A stretch of DNA of 64,000 nt from G963556115 sp963666605 (GCA_965140405.1 OZ223208.1:2852001-2916000); one strand, 5' to 3'; positions 45,177 to 56,200 are shown, counted from the stretch's first letter. Numbers and translations are program-made. The notes: generated by a model from the letters alone, not told the origin.

Positions 45177-45208
45177 ATATAGGGTAAAAAATTTTATTCT
45201 CTTATGAA

Positions 45209-45448
45209 CTACATTGCACTTGCTGTCTCACAATACACAAAATCAGCCTCATTATTCCTCAGTGTAAGTGTAAAACCCTTTAAACGAATAGCAACCGGAT
45301 CAAACAACGGAGCTCTACCAACAATAGAAAATTCTGTCCCCGGAACAATACCCATATCTCGAATTCTTCTTCCCAGTTCACCCTTAGCAGATACTTGAGT
45401 CACAACCCCGATATCATCATTTTTCATTTCTCTCATATTTATATGCAT
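45209..45448 (-). CDS. feoA: FeoA (operon copy 1)
   Basis: A 79-aa SH3-like protein with the FeoA core GELGRRIRDMGIVPGTEFSI followed by GRAPLFDPVAIRLKG and LTLRNNEADFV. It interacts with FeoB in ferrous iron uptake. An AGGAGG ribosome site lies 12 nt upstream; ATG at residue 5 is a possible alternative start. It is the first gene of the ten-gene operon. Confidence 0.93.
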   Translation of the reverse strand: MHINMREMKNDDIGVVTQVSAKGELGRRIRDMGIVPGTEFSIVGRAPLFDPVAIRLKGFTLTLRNNEADFVYCETASAM

Positions 45449-45879
45449 ATTTTACCACACCTCCTGCAAGAACAATTAGACGCCACTGTATTAGTTTTAA
45501 CACTCTAACTTTGTTTTATGAAACTATATCAGAACTTAACTATTATGCAATACAAAAATAAATAATATTTCAAATAATATTTAAAGACCGCATACAGCAA
45601 CGTCTCCTAAAACAAATTTTTACCCGCAACAAGAACACACTCACTCAACACAACACATCATATCTTTCATATTACAAATCATTTACAACACTATTAATTA
45701 TGATTCCAGCAATTTGTTACATACTATCTTACAAGTTAAATTCTTATTAGGTATCATTTCATACAAATGAAAATAATGGTTGACTCTGTAATTACTCAGT
45801 CAACCATGTCAGCAACTTAATGTTTATTTTTTCGTATCATATGCATTCGCCAAATAGGCGCACAAAGATAGAAGGGTTT
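45449..45879. promoter_or_regulatory. Promoter region of the ferrosome-like operon
   Basis: A 430-bp AT-rich gap. Read toward feoA it contains AGTTAGAGTGTTAAAACTAA (45491-45510 reversed), matching the TTAG...CTAA motif found in the other two feo leader regions. This is a candidate operator for a DtxR- or Fur-like repressor. The exact promoter was not resolved. Confidence 0.45.
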
Positions 45880-46272
45880 TTATTTATGCATATACTCACC
45901 ACCAACACCAGCTATAGCTGAAAATCCCCACCAACCAGATTTTGGCACAGAATAAGAAAATTGCCCATCTTCATTTGCCATAATTCGTTGAGGAGAACAC
46001 GCATCATTAAGTGAATCCACTCTAGCTTCTTTTTCAAATTTATTTTTTTCCATATCAATTTTATGATTTGTAAAGACAACGCCAATCATAGCATTAGGTA
46101 CAGAAACATACGCTTGAGTCTTAGCATCCCATTTCTGCACAACTCCACGGAAAATATTACCTGTCCACAGAGCATAAGGCCTTACAAGTGGCTAATCTGA
46201 ACAGATAGCACACCAACAGAACAAACAAGTGCAAATACTGCCACTCCCAACATAGTTTTACTAACACTACTA
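45880..46272 (-). pseudogene. DUF4198-type periplasmic protein, disrupted
   Basis: The 3' part encodes RPYALWTGNIFRGVVQKWDA, then AYVSVPNAMIGVVFTNHKID and QRIMANEDGQFSYSVPKSGW followed by WGFSAIAG, typical of DUF4198 proteins linked to metal (Ni/Co) uptake systems. The 5' part reads SSSVSKTMLGVAVFALVCSV, a signal peptide, but stops at SHL-TAA and is in another frame. The middle is deleted, so the gene is dead. Confidence 0.65.
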
Positions 46273-46682
46273 CTCAACTCTATCCTTTCTTTTCAATAAC
46301 ATAATAATTACAAATAGTAATATTAACATACCGCAACTTACCACATCTAATCAAGTTAAACTAAAGTAAAACAAAATTTCTCTATAATATAGAAATTTAC
46401 TCCAATTAAATATTGGCATAGATTTAAATACGCAGAGTAAAGAAATAATGTTATTCTTATTTATTAAGGTTTATCACTATCATTACATAATAACAAAGTA
46501 GTATTCACAACAACCGACAATCAATTACCATCATATACTAGCCTCTGTAATCTCAAGCAGTTATTAGCAGGCTCTAAAAGCCTCAAAATACAAGTATACT
46601 ACCTTAATACCTAATTATTTCACAGTTTTCAAACAAGTCATACCCAAAGTTTTTTAAGCAAAAAAAGAAAAACCATTGACTA

Positions 46683-46700
46683 TTAGTTAAACGCAACTAA
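46683..46700. promoter_or_regulatory. TTAGTT-N6-AACTAA palindrome upstream of second feoA
   Basis: TTAGTTAAACGCAACTAA is a clean inverted repeat, followed within 20 bp by a second related half motif, TTGAGTGAAACTAA. It lies about 48 bp before the feoA start, well placed for repression by an iron-responsive DtxR/IdeR- or Fur-type regulator. Confidence 0.6.
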
Positions 46701-46747
46701 CATTGTTGAGTGAAACTAAAAAACTGCCTCTTATAAAAGGAATACTC

Positions 46748-46981
46748 ATGAATTCAGTCCCATTAAGAACACTTTCAAGAAACAGCAAGGGAGTAATAAC
46801 ACGAATAAACGCCAAAGGTGAGTTGGCAAAGAGAATTAGAGACATTGGACTAAACCCAGGAATACAACTAACGTTAATCGGCAGAGCTCCTCTCAAAGAC
46901 CCTGTTTCAGTACGTGTCCGAAACTTCACACTAGCCTTAAGAAATAACGAGGCTGACTATATTTATGTAAACGCATTATAA
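46748..46981 (+). CDS. feoA: FeoA (second copy)
   Basis: A 77-aa protein; the start at 46748 is set by AAAGGA upstream (a TTG at 46703 is less likely). It has the FeoA core GELAKRIRDIGLNPGIQLTL and GRAPLKDPVSVRVRN, very similar to the copy at 45209, so the two feoAB sets are paralogous. It is followed by feoB after 26 nt. Confidence 0.92.
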   Translation: MNSVPLRTLSRNSKGVITRINAKGELAKRIRDIGLNPGIQLTLIGRAPLKDPVSVRVRNFTLALRNNEADYIYVNAL

Positions 46982-47007
46982 ACCTGAGATTATTAAGAAA
47001 AGCCATA

Positions 47008-49182
47008 ATGAAACTTGATAAAGAAATGATCAGAGTTGCACTAGCAGGAAACCCTAACTCTGGAAAAACCACAATGTTCAATCTCCTTACAGGAGCAAGA
47101 CAAAGAGTCGGCAATTATCCTGGAGTTACAGTAGAATGCCGAGAAGGTATGCTTGAACATTCAGGATACCTGCTTAATATTGTTGACCTACCCGGCATTT
47201 ATTCATTAAATGCCTATTCACCAGAAGAGATCATAGCTCAGCAATATCTTCTCCATGAAAGCCCACATATTGTTATCGTTGTCGTAGATAGTACAGCTCT
47301 TGAACGGAGTTTATACTTCATCATCCAACTACTCGAGCTAAATCTCAAAGTTATAGTCGCCTTAAATATGATTGATGAAGCAAAGAATTCAGGCATAAAA
47401 ATAAACATATCCAAACTCCAGAAAGAGCTTGGTATTGATATTATACCGACAATTGCAAGAAAAGGATATGGGAAAAACGAGCTTCTTGACTCAGTGACTG
47501 CATACAAACAACCCATAGAACAAGTAGCTATTAAGATTGATTATGGTGCTGAACTTGAACACACAATAAAACGTATGGACAATATTATTAAGTCCACCTC
47601 ATTTTTAGATTATTACCACGAAAGCAGAACAATTGCGATACGCTATTTAGAGAGAGATACTGAGATACAGAAAGAAGGCATCAGCTGTAACCCAGATATA
47701 CACAACCTGCTTATTTCTGAGGTTTTTGAAGCAACAAAGGTAACAACGAGTTACTATAACAACACACCCGAATCAATGATTGCTGATAAGCGATATGATT
47801 ATATTTCCTCAAAAATCACTTCAAATATTATTCATTGGCTACCATATAATCAGACCAAAAAAGATATCACTGAAATAACAGACAAAATCCTTACAAGTCC
47901 ATTAATTGGCACCATTTTTTTATGTCTGATATTATATTTTACATTCTGGTTTGCAACATCATTCAGTGAAACTCCGATGAACTGGATTGAATCATTCTTT
48001 GAAGTTCTTACTTCATACGCAAATGCTTTCATCCCGAAAGGTCATTATAATTCACTCATTACCAATGGTATTCTTGCCGGCATTGGTTCAGTACTGAGTT
48101 TCGTGCCGATAATCGGCTTGATGTTTATTGCAATTTCAATCCTTGAGGACTCAGGATATATGGCAAGAATGTCATATATGCTTGATAAAGTATTCAGGAT
48201 ATTCGGACTGCACGGCAACTCAATATTAGCGCTTATTGTTTCCGGAGGCATTGGTGCTGGTTGTGCGGTACCTGGTGTAATGGCTACCAGAACGCTGAAA
48301 AGTCCAAAAGAAAAGATAGCAACCATATTAACAGCACCTATAATGAGCTGTGGCGCCAAACTTCCTGTTTTCACACTTTTATCCGCTACTTCTTTTCCTG
48401 AGCATATAACAGAATCACTCTTTATAATAACATCTGCTTCCTGGGTCTTTGCACTTCTAATAGCAAAGCTTCTCCGTTCAACAATTATCACCGGCAAGCC
48501 AACCCCATTTTTAATGGAACTCCCGCCATACCGCCTCCCAACTTTAAAATCAATTATAATACATTCTTGGGGAAGAGTCTGGCAGTATATTAGAAAAGCC
48601 GGGACGATTATTCTTGGAGTTACAATAATATTATGGGCAAGCATGTCATACCCGCTTCTACCAGCCCCAGTGTCCCGACAGTTTGAAATAGAGCGCGATA
48701 TAGTAAAAAATAATGCCATCATTTCCGAATCCGAAAAAACCGAACGTCTCAGACTAATAAATAATCATGAGTCTGAAAGCAAACTTATTAATTCTTACGC
48801 AGGAAGGGTTGGTAAAGCAATCGAACCAATAAGCAAACTTGCTGGTTTTGACTGGAAAATCAACATCTCACTTTTAGGAGGTTTTGCTGCAAAAGAAGTT
48901 ATCATATCCACTCTGGCAACAGCATTTTCAATGAACGAAGTATCTCCAGAAGAGAGTAACAGTTTCTCTTCAGTATTGAAAAACACGCCATCATTCTCTA
49001 AAGCGACTGCAATATCTCTAATACTTTTTACAATGCTCTATGCGCCGTGTTTTGTGACAGTAGTTGTAATTGGAAGAGAGGCTGGCAAGAAATGGGCTGT
49101 TTTTTCTATAATATTCAATACATTTTTTGCATTTGTAATATCAACGATTTTCTACCAGCTTGCAGTTCACTATTACAGCTAA
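47008..49182 (+). CDS. feoB: Ferrous iron transporter FeoB (second copy)
   Basis: A 724-aa protein with G1 GNPNSGKTTMFN, G3 DLPGIYSLNAY, G4 LNMIDEA and the Gate motifs IVSGGIGAGCAVPGVMATRT and APIMSCGAKLPVF. It is complete, with a helical spacer region and the last membrane segments. It faces away from the ferrosome-like operon and probably does housekeeping iron uptake, while copy 1 supplies the organelle; this division of labour is inferred. Confidence 0.95.
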   Translation: MKLDKEMIRVALAGNPNSGKTTMFNLLTGARQRVGNYPGVTVECREGMLEHSGYLLNIVDLPGIYSLNAYSPEEIIAQQYLLHESPHIVIVVVDSTALERSLYFIIQLLELNLKVIVALNMIDEAKNSGIKINISKLQKELGIDIIPTIARKGYGKNELLDSVTAYKQPIEQVAIKIDYGAELEHTIKRMDNIIKSTSFLDYYHESRTIAIRYLERDTEIQKEGISCNPDIHNLLISEVFEATKVTTSYYNNTPESMIADKRYDYISSKITSNIIHWLPYNQTKKDITEITDKILTSPLIGTIFLCLILYFTFWFATSFSETPMNWIESFFEVLTSYANAFIPKGHYNSLITNGILAGIGSVLSFVPIIGLMFIAISILEDSGYMARMSYMLDKVFRIFGLHGNSILALIVSGGIGAGCAVPGVMATRTLKSPKEKIATILTAPIMSCGAKLPVFTLLSATSFPEHITESLFIITSASWVFALLIAKLLRSTIITGKPTPFLMELPPYRLPTLKSIIIHSWGRVWQYIRKAGTIILGVTIILWASMSYPLLPAPVSRQFEIERDIVKNNAIISESEKTERLRLINNHESESKLINSYAGRVGKAIEPISKLAGFDWKINISLLGGFAAKEVIISTLATAFSMNEVSPEESNSFSSVLKNTPSFSKATAISLILFTMLYAPCFVTVVVIGREAGKKWAVFSIIFNTFFAFVISTIFYQLAVHYYS

Positions 49183-49227
49183 CAGCCATCCCTTTGATCA
49201 TAATAATAGATATTAAAATACCAAGTC

Positions 49228-50130
49228 ATGGAAAATATGAAAAGTACAACAAAACTAACAGTAATTCTTTTTTTCATTATTATAATACCAAACTCTGCAA
49301 TAATTATTTTGCACGAGTCAAAATATTCTGACGCTGCATACATGTTTGTTTTTGTATATACAGTAGCAATTTTTATTATACTTATTCCGCTTTCAAAACT
49401 TACTTTATACATTGTCATTAATAAGAACATTACCGATATAAATAAAGCACTTAATAAATCCAAAGAAGGTGATTACAGCGGTAATTTCTTACTCCCCTTA
49501 CAAAAGCCCAACGAAAGCCAGATAATCAAACTCAAACGCAATATAAACTGGCTAATTCACGCTGTATCAACACGTGAAGAGAATCTCAATATCAAGCTTG
49601 AGAAAGAGAAATGCAGTAAGATAAAGTTCAAAGAAAAATCATATGTAGACTCACTCACCGGAGTTTACAACAGAAGGTATTTTGAAGAAAATTTCCCTTG
49701 TTTTACTAGAACAGCAATCAGCAATGAATCGAGTATTACTTTGATCATGATTGATTGTGATAAGTTCAAAGAAATCAATGATACCTATGGTCACCAGGCT
49801 GGAGATTCAGTACTCCAGACTCTCGGCACAATACTGCAAGAAGCAGTAAGAAGTTCGGAAGATCACTCATTTAGATACGGTGGAGATGAATTCGGTATAG
49901 TTTTATTAAACACACCAACTCCCCGCATAAACAACCTAGCAGAAGAGGTTAGAAAAAATTTCTTTTTAAAGAATCAATACAAGACAACACTCTCAATAGG
50001 CATTGCATATTATAAGAAGCAGGCAGGAGGAAATATCACTACTTCTGAGGATATAAAAAAACTTGCAGATCAAGCTTTATACAAATCAAAAGAAACCGGC
50101 AGAAATAAAATCACCTTTTATAATGCCTAA
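49228..50130 (+). CDS. Membrane-bound diguanylate cyclase (GGDEF)
   Basis: A 300-aa protein with two N-terminal membrane helices (ILFFIIIIPNSAIIIL, FVYTVAIFIILIPLSKL), a short HAMP-like/coiled linker and a full GGDEF domain: DSLTGVYNRRYFEEN, MIDCDKFKEINDTYGHQAGD, FRYGGDEFGIVL (active-site loop), LADQALYKSKETGRNKI. It makes c-di-GMP from GTP. No RxxD inhibitory site is evident ahead of the active-site loop. It lies 45 bp after feoB. Its last 39 codons are duplicated at 16103. Confidence 0.92.
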   Translation: MENMKSTTKLTVILFFIIIIPNSAIIILHESKYSDAAYMFVFVYTVAIFIILIPLSKLTLYIVINKNITDINKALNKSKEGDYSGNFLLPLQKPNESQIIKLKRNINWLIHAVSTREENLNIKLEKEKCSKIKFKEKSYVDSLTGVYNRRYFEENFPCFTRTAISNESSITLIMIDCDKFKEINDTYGHQAGDSVLQTLGTILQEAVRSSEDHSFRYGGDEFGIVLLNTPTPRINNLAEEVRKNFFLKNQYKTTLSIGIAYYKKQAGGNITTSEDIKKLADQALYKSKETGRNKITFYNA

Positions 50131-50342
50131 TTTATGATCAACGTCACTACTCAAAAAATCCTGACGAATAAAACCTGCATCAAACTTCTCCGTCAAACCG
50201 CCAACAAGAATGACGAATATTGTCGCTGACATTGAATGCAAAACCACCATAAACAATCCGAACAGAACTACCATTATCATTCCAGGCATAACCTTTTTCA
50301 TCCTATTTTACAGAAATATCGCAATGATAAATGTGTATAATC

Positions 50343-50664
50343 ACGAGTAACACTCTATCAAAAGATATAGATTCATTACAAAGTGAACTCAACGAAATAT
50401 CAGAACTAATTAATAAATACCGACCAAGCACCGGGACCTATGCTTTTGGCTCACGTATCAAACACACCTCCCCCCCAAAATAAACCCTAAACCTAGTTAC
50501 TATCACAAAAAAAATGCGATTCAAGAGCCACCTACTACCTCAGAGAGGCCTTTGAAGAAAGCAATCTACCATTTAGAGTAGACCTCTTTATATGGTATGA
50601 AATCCCAGAGGAGCTAAAAGCCAACATTGAAAATGAACATATTGAATTAATAAGTAAACAGTAA
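50343..50664 (+). pseudogene. MNT nucleotidyltransferase pseudogene (copy at 50 kb)
   Basis: Nearly identical to the copy at 16432. The start is ACG, the GSRIKHTSPPK region is followed by a frameshift, and the end FRVDLFIWYEIPEELKANIE is intact without the stop of the 16-kb copy. It is therefore the less decayed member and the likely source. No HEPN partner remains. Confidence 0.75.
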
Positions 50665-50740
50665 TCAAAAAAGCAAGTGTTGATCGACATATCATAAAAA
50701 TACCGTTATAATCGTGAGTTTTTTTGATATATTCAGAGCA

Positions 50741-50920
50741 GCTCAAAGCCGCACGATACAGTTTTTTAGAATCCGCATCAATTGACGGTATAACAGAAGG
50801 CAGTCAAGCACACACAAACCATAACTAATTAAACAACAACAACAACTTATAGAACAACCCCATCTCCTGAGGGGCAACCATTAAACTTTAAACCATAAGT
50901 ATTTGATATCAAATATTACC
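50741..50920 (+). repeat. Dispersed intergenic element, copy E (decayed terminator)
   Basis: It matches copy C closely (GCTCAAAGCCGCACGATACA, TTTTTTAGAATCCG, CATCAATTGACGGTATAACA) and keeps CCTGAGGGGCAACCA preceded by CCCCATCT, able to form CCCC/GGGG. The terminator arms AACCATAAGTATTTGATATC and AAATATTACC no longer pair well. Confidence 0.65.
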
Positions 50921-51314
50921 ACAATACTTGAAAACACAGAAGCAAGACAGTAACAAGAGCACCCATACAAAGCAACGTCATCATTTTCCTCAAAAGTATT
51001 GGCTTCTTCACAGATACAGTGTATCTCACCCTAAACAATTGCGGAAGTAGCTTCCTCACCTATTGCTCACGTGCACCACATAGCAGTTTACTATCAGATA
51101 ACGCTGTAAACGTAACCACAAACTCTTGCCTTCTGAGTCTCTGAGTCAAACGTCCCCAATGCTCTAGCAGATTGTTTACCACACCACATGTTCGTATGCA
51201 CCCGCCCTGAATAAAACATCCTGGATGATAAAATATATTCATATATTATTTCCACCTTGCCTTATAACAAACAACATGTAAAATATATAATATTAATACG
51301 TAATGGAGATATAG
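50921..51314. other. Intergenic stretch with unassigned ORF debris
   Basis: About 390 bp. A minus-strand frame at 51060-51242 (NLLEHWGRLTQRLRRQEFVV) looks mildly protein-like and could be a transposase scrap, but I cannot identify it. Confidence 0.3.
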
Positions 51315-52241
51315 ATGAATGACGCGAAGTATTATTATAAAAAAATATCGTCAAATTTAATACTACTATTATTACTCACAACACAAATTTATGCCAAGGA
51401 TGTAATAAATAAACCTATAAGAGACATTGAAGTAACTCTCAGCTATACACTTGACATTGAAGGCAGGAGAACAACAACGCTAAATCTTACCTCATTACTC
51501 CCTCAAACAATGGATGAGAAACAAATTATTTCAAATATTGTTTTCAGTCCTGAGCCAAATAATATTTTTACTCAAAATGGAAATGAATATGCTCAATGGA
51601 CGTTAAAAGGAAAAACAATCAAAAGTATCATTGAGATACGATTTAACGCAAAATTACACCAACAAATTTTGGAAGATATTAAATCAAAAACAAAGCTACA
51701 CAAAAAAAATAGGCTAAAATTTTTAAGAAGAGAAAAATATGTAGAAGTGGGAAGCAAGACATTAAAAAACGCTGAAAGAAAAATAAAGCATAGTAACAAT
51801 AATGTGAAGCAAGTGGAGTTTATACTAAAGTTTGTAAAAAAGAATATGAAACCAACAAACGCTACTCGAGAAATGCTTGGAGCATCAAAAGCACTAATTG
51901 CAGGAAAAGGTGACTGCACCGAATACACAGATATTTTTATCGCTCTTTGCCGCCAATTCAAATTACCTGCCAAACATATGAGTGGCTATATTATTACTCA
52001 AAATGGGTGTGTAGGCCACAGCTGGGCAGAAGTATACACTGAAGAAAAAGGCTGGTTGATAGTAGACCCTCTACATATGGATCAAAAACTTGGAAAGTTC
52101 AAAAAATTGAATAACAAATACCTTGCATTTTCGTCTATTAGAAATGATTCAGAACTTGGCAAAGGCATGCTTTATTCATGGAATATTAAACAAGCAAAAA
52201 CTGCGAAAGTCACCCCAAAACTTACAGCTATTGACAAATAA
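51315..52241 (+). CDS. Secreted transglutaminase-like (papain-fold) protein
   Basis: A 308-aa protein with GGAGA before the start and a signal peptide (NLILLLLLTTQIYAK). An N-terminal beta-rich half is followed by a transglutaminase-like core: Cys in GKGDCTEYTDIFIALCRQ, His in GHSWAEVYTEEKGW and Asp in LIVDPLHM. Such proteins act as proteases or amidases on secreted or envelope substrates. It stands alone between insertion-element debris and the autotransporter locus; the target is unknown. Confidence 0.85.
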   Translation: MNDAKYYYKKISSNLILLLLLTTQIYAKDVINKPIRDIEVTLSYTLDIEGRRTTTLNLTSLLPQTMDEKQIISNIVFSPEPNNIFTQNGNEYAQWTLKGKTIKSIIEIRFNAKLHQQILEDIKSKTKLHKKNRLKFLRREKYVEVGSKTLKNAERKIKHSNNNVKQVEFILKFVKKNMKPTNATREMLGASKALIAGKGDCTEYTDIFIALCRQFKLPAKHMSGYIITQNGCVGHSWAEVYTEEKGWLIVDPLHMDQKLGKFKKLNNKYLAFSSIRNDSELGKGMLYSWNIKQAKTAKVTPKLTAIDK

Positions 52242-52577
52242 TTTCAACATTTTCAAAAATATTAAAAGCCGCTACATCGCAGGAATATGCATAATATCTA
52301 TTTATAATTTTTTACAATACACAATTATAAAAATACTTGCACACTTATATATCATAGGCAAATATGAATTACTCGAATTAGTATAGCAATGCTACCTGAT
52401 CACTCCTAAAAAACAAAATCGATAAAAACATTCCATATTTTAATACTTTGCCATATATTATCCTTAATAACCAAGCCAGCTCTTTATATCTCTTTACTAC
52501 TACTAATAATCGTAAACTTTTACTATTACAATTTTGCAAAATAACTACATAAAAATAAAGATACAACTCATTATATT
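52242..52577. other. AT-rich intergenic region
   Basis: About 340 bp without a recognisable gene between the convergent transglutaminase-like gene and the autotransporter locus. Confidence 0.4.
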
Positions 52578-52606
52578 AAAAAACTCATGCCAAAAGCAAT
52601 GAGTTA
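52578..52606 (-). terminator. Minus-strand intrinsic terminator
   Basis: Read on the minus strand, AACTCATTGC pairs with GCATGAGTT and is followed by TTTTT: a second terminator behind the autotransporter locus. Confidence 0.6.
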
Positions 52607-52689
52607 TCCCGTTCTATAAAATATCCATAATCATGATCTATCCCTAGTATTTAAATCATGATGACCCTATACACACTCCAATAATTTAC

Positions 52690-52726
52690 TTCAAGAAGTA
52701 CAATTATAGCAATTGCACTTCTTGAA
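52690..52726. terminator. Strong hairpin directly after small secreted protein gene
   Basis: TTCAAGAAGTACAATT pairs with AATTGCACTTCTTGAA (15 of 16 positions) around ATAGC, 12 nt beyond the stop codon at 52739. Confidence 0.75.
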
Positions 52727-52738
52727 ATAGAAAAAGTA

Positions 52739-53167
52739 CTACTCATTATCAATCTGTTTTATCGATAGTATTTGTGAATTTCTAAATTTCCAATTACCGT
52801 CTACGTCTTTTCTTAATATCTGCAAAGCATCAACTTCAACGCCTTTTGCATTGGGATTTTCCGTCTTAGGAAGATTCTTTTGAACAACCCTTAATACGAT
52901 GATATCTCCATTCTGCCCGATAAGATCAGCAGAAACAATCTTAAAATTCATATCTGTATTAATCATTGCTTCAGCAACACCCTTAACCTCAGCTTGATAA
53001 GTAGGAGAAGTTGTGTCAAGTCTACTCATAACTAGACCAAGATCCTTCTTGATAGTTCCCGCCAGATACTCTTTATAAACCCTCAATGCATCTTTATAGT
53101 CATCTGCTTTAGCTGGAGTAACAACAGCAAAAAAACATATAATTGCAAATAATACTATTCTTTTCAT
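52739..53167 (-). CDS. Small secreted protein of repeated family, next to intact autotransporter
   Basis: A 142-aa protein with signal peptide MKRIVLFAIICFFAVVTPAKA. The mature part resembles 17043-17462 and 62157-62579 (roughly half or more of positions identical): DYKDALRVYKEYLAG, LDTTSPTYQAEVKGVAEAMI, VEVDALQILRKDVDGNWKF. It begins 112 nt after the autotransporter stop in the same direction, the same order as at the other two loci. The conserved pairing suggests a periplasmic chaperone or accessory for the autotransporter. NTF2-like fold is a guess. Confidence 0.78.
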   Translation of the reverse strand: MKRIVLFAIICFFAVVTPAKADDYKDALRVYKEYLAGTIKKDLGLVMSRLDTTSPTYQAEVKGVAEAMINTDMNFKIVSADLIGQNGDIIVLRVVQKNLPKTENPNAKGVEVDALQILRKDVDGNWKFRNSQILSIKQIDNE

Positions 53168-53278
53168 ATTTACCTTTCACTAAAAAAAAAACTAGGGGTA
53201 GACCGAAGTATACCCCTAGAGGAGAAGTGAAATCAAAGTTTAAAATAACAAACTTTAATTCACAAGCCTTTTATGTTA

Positions 53279-56200
53279 CTAGAAACTAACCTTAACACCA
53301 GCACTGAATCCAACGTTGTAACCCTTATCCCAGATCTTGTGATCATAACGACCGTATACAGATACATCATCGCCAATAAGAGCAGTCATACCTGCACCCC
53401 AATATCCGCGGTGAGTAGACATACCGTTCATTGTAGTACTGTAAGCCTGACCACCAATAGATGAAGAAGTAGTGCTATTACGTGAACCACCAGTATTTAG
53501 GTATTCAACTTCCCATCCACCCCAAACTTCTGGTAGGAAAGCAAGTTTATCAGAAGAACGGAACAATTTACCTACTTTAACACCTAGATCTTGAATAAGT
53601 GAGTTACTAGTAAAGCTATCAACTGCGAGATTAGCAGCACCAGCACCAGTTTCAGTATAGTCAGGATCATAGAACATTGTATAGCTTAAGCTATAAGTAG
53701 GAGTAATCTGAATTGCAGCAGGTAGGTTGAATGTATAACCAATAGTACCATTCATGTTGAAGTCAACACCTGTTCTTTCACCCTTAGCAGTTGCACCATT
53801 CCAGATGTTTCTGTTAGAGTCAATCATGTGAACACCCATAGTTGGTGACATATCAACAAAGAAGTTATCCCAGTTATAAGATGCATATGCACCGAAGCGA
53901 ATAGCATTATCACTAGAATCACCACTTCCCCAGTAGCCATCAGTCTTATTATAGCTATAACCTAGGAGAGCACCAACACGTAGTTCTTTAGCGAACGCAT
54001 AGTCAAGACCAACCATAGTACCGATATTCCAGAAATCATAACCGATCATGTTGCCATCAGATCCCTGTTCACCGAAACCACCGAAACCATTTGCCCAAAC
54101 CTGAACCTTCTTATAAACTCCACAATCAGAAGCAGAAGTGAATCCAGCTTCATATGCATCAGCAAGAGTATCAGCATCAGCCATATTAGATAGAGCAGAA
54201 GTTGCCCCACCAGAGTTGAATGAAGAAGTCATCGCAGCCCCGATGTTACCAGAGCGGAAGCTAGTCATCTGATTAGATACAGACTTAGCAGAGTTCTGTA
54301 CAGACATCACACCAGCCTGAGCAGTTGCTGTAGTACCTTCTTCACCAATAGTCTGCTCAGCAGCACGAGCAAATTCAGGAGCAGCAAGATTAGTCATAGC
54401 CTGAACATAAGAACGACCTGCGGCATCAAAAGAACCTTCATTTGCTACAAGATAGTTTGCAGCAGTAGCAGCAGTAGATGTACCACCGTTACCTGTTACT
54501 GCATTGCGTATACCAGAAGTATTTGCAGCAACTTCAATACTCAAATCATCAGCAGCAACAGTACCACTTCTTAGAGTATATGTTCTATAGGCATTTTCAG
54601 ATGACAAAACGGTACCATCAAGAGCTGTTAGATTTGTAACAGCAACTTCGATAACATCTGTATAAGTTGTACCAGCAACACCATTAGCACCAACAATAGT
54701 ATCTGTTGCTGGAGCATACGTAATTGTACCAGCGACATCAACAGTACCAAAGTTTGCAGTTGCTGCTGTTACTTCTGCCTGATTACCAGTACCTAGGTCA
54801 ATTGCAACTGTACTACCAGTAACATCTAAGTTATTAGCACCACCTAGAACACCTAGAACACCAGTAGAACCAATATTAACTCTATTAGCACCTACTGTAT
54901 ATGTATTAGTAATAGCAAGTGCACCATTAACATTCATTGTGCTCACTCTAGTATCAGCATGGTTAGTAAGAGTACCAAATTTCCCTGAGTTAACAGTTAA
55001 AGTACTAATAGCAGATCCAACAGCAGAATCATCTAGAACAGCCTGAGCAACATCTGTTTCACCTGCAAGTACTACAGTACCAGTAATGTTAGCAGCATCA
55101 GCAAGAGTCAAAGTCGCAACTCTGTTTGCAGGACTAACAGAATCATAAAGACCAGTAATAGTAGTAGTACCTGTGATACTACCACCACCAGATGTGATAG
55201 AGCCAGTAACATCTGCAGCTAATGTTGCATCTACATTAACATTTATGATTGTAAGATCTGAAGTACCAGCAGCAACAATAGCACCATCTGTACCACCTTT
55301 GAAATTAACAGTATTTACTGTAAGTTTTGCATCATCATTAAGATTAACAGTTGCCCCTGCAGCTGCATCAGTAATATTCAACTCAACAATCTCAACAGCA
55401 TTAGAGTTTGTTGCATCAGGATTCTGAATTGTTAGAGTTGCAGCAGCATTAGCATCAGTAAGATCTACCTTCTTAATCTTGAGCCATGCACTCTCACCAG
55501 CAGCAACAGAAGTATTATCAATCACCATAGTTGCAGCATTTGTATTAGTAGTTGCATCAGTAGCGATAGTTAACAATCCAAGTACGTTACTGCTATTGTC
55601 ACTATGGTTATCAATAGTTGCAGTTGCACCAGCAGCCGAAGAATCAACTTCGATATGCGAATCACCACCAACACCAGTCTCAGCAATCCAAGCAGCATCG
55701 TTAACAGTTACAGTTGAACCATCTGCCATAGCTAGAGTATTGTTAGAAATAGTTAGCGCACCAGCAGTAACATCAAGATCAGCACCACCGGCAAGATTCA
55801 GGTGACCATTGATATTCGCACCATTAGCTGCAGTAAGAGTCTGCGCACCAGTGACAGTAGCAGTTTCACCACTTGTAACAGCAAGCGTACCAATAGATGC
55901 ATCATCACCAAGAGTCAATGTAGAACCAGCAGAAGTAGTATTACCAAGTTCAACTGCACCAGTACCCATATCACCAATACCAGCTCCAAGTGTAACATCG
56001 TTTTCTAATTTAACAGTGCCTGTAATAGCAGCACCATTAACAGTAACACTACCAACTCCTCTAATTTTAGCATCTGAACCCGCTACAGTCAATGTATCAA
56101 TAACGTTAGTACCAGCACTATTAGCAAGTAATAACTCACCTTCAAGCGCAGTATTACCCTCAACATCAAAGTTACCGCCAAACTGAGTATAGTTTGATCC

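Noticed and set aside
50086..50301. Minus-strand 71-aa hydrophobic frame at the end of the diguanylate cyclase gene, also in the 16-kb copy
   Set aside because: It has only a weak ribosome site and overlaps cyclase codons; its preservation is explained by the recent duplication.
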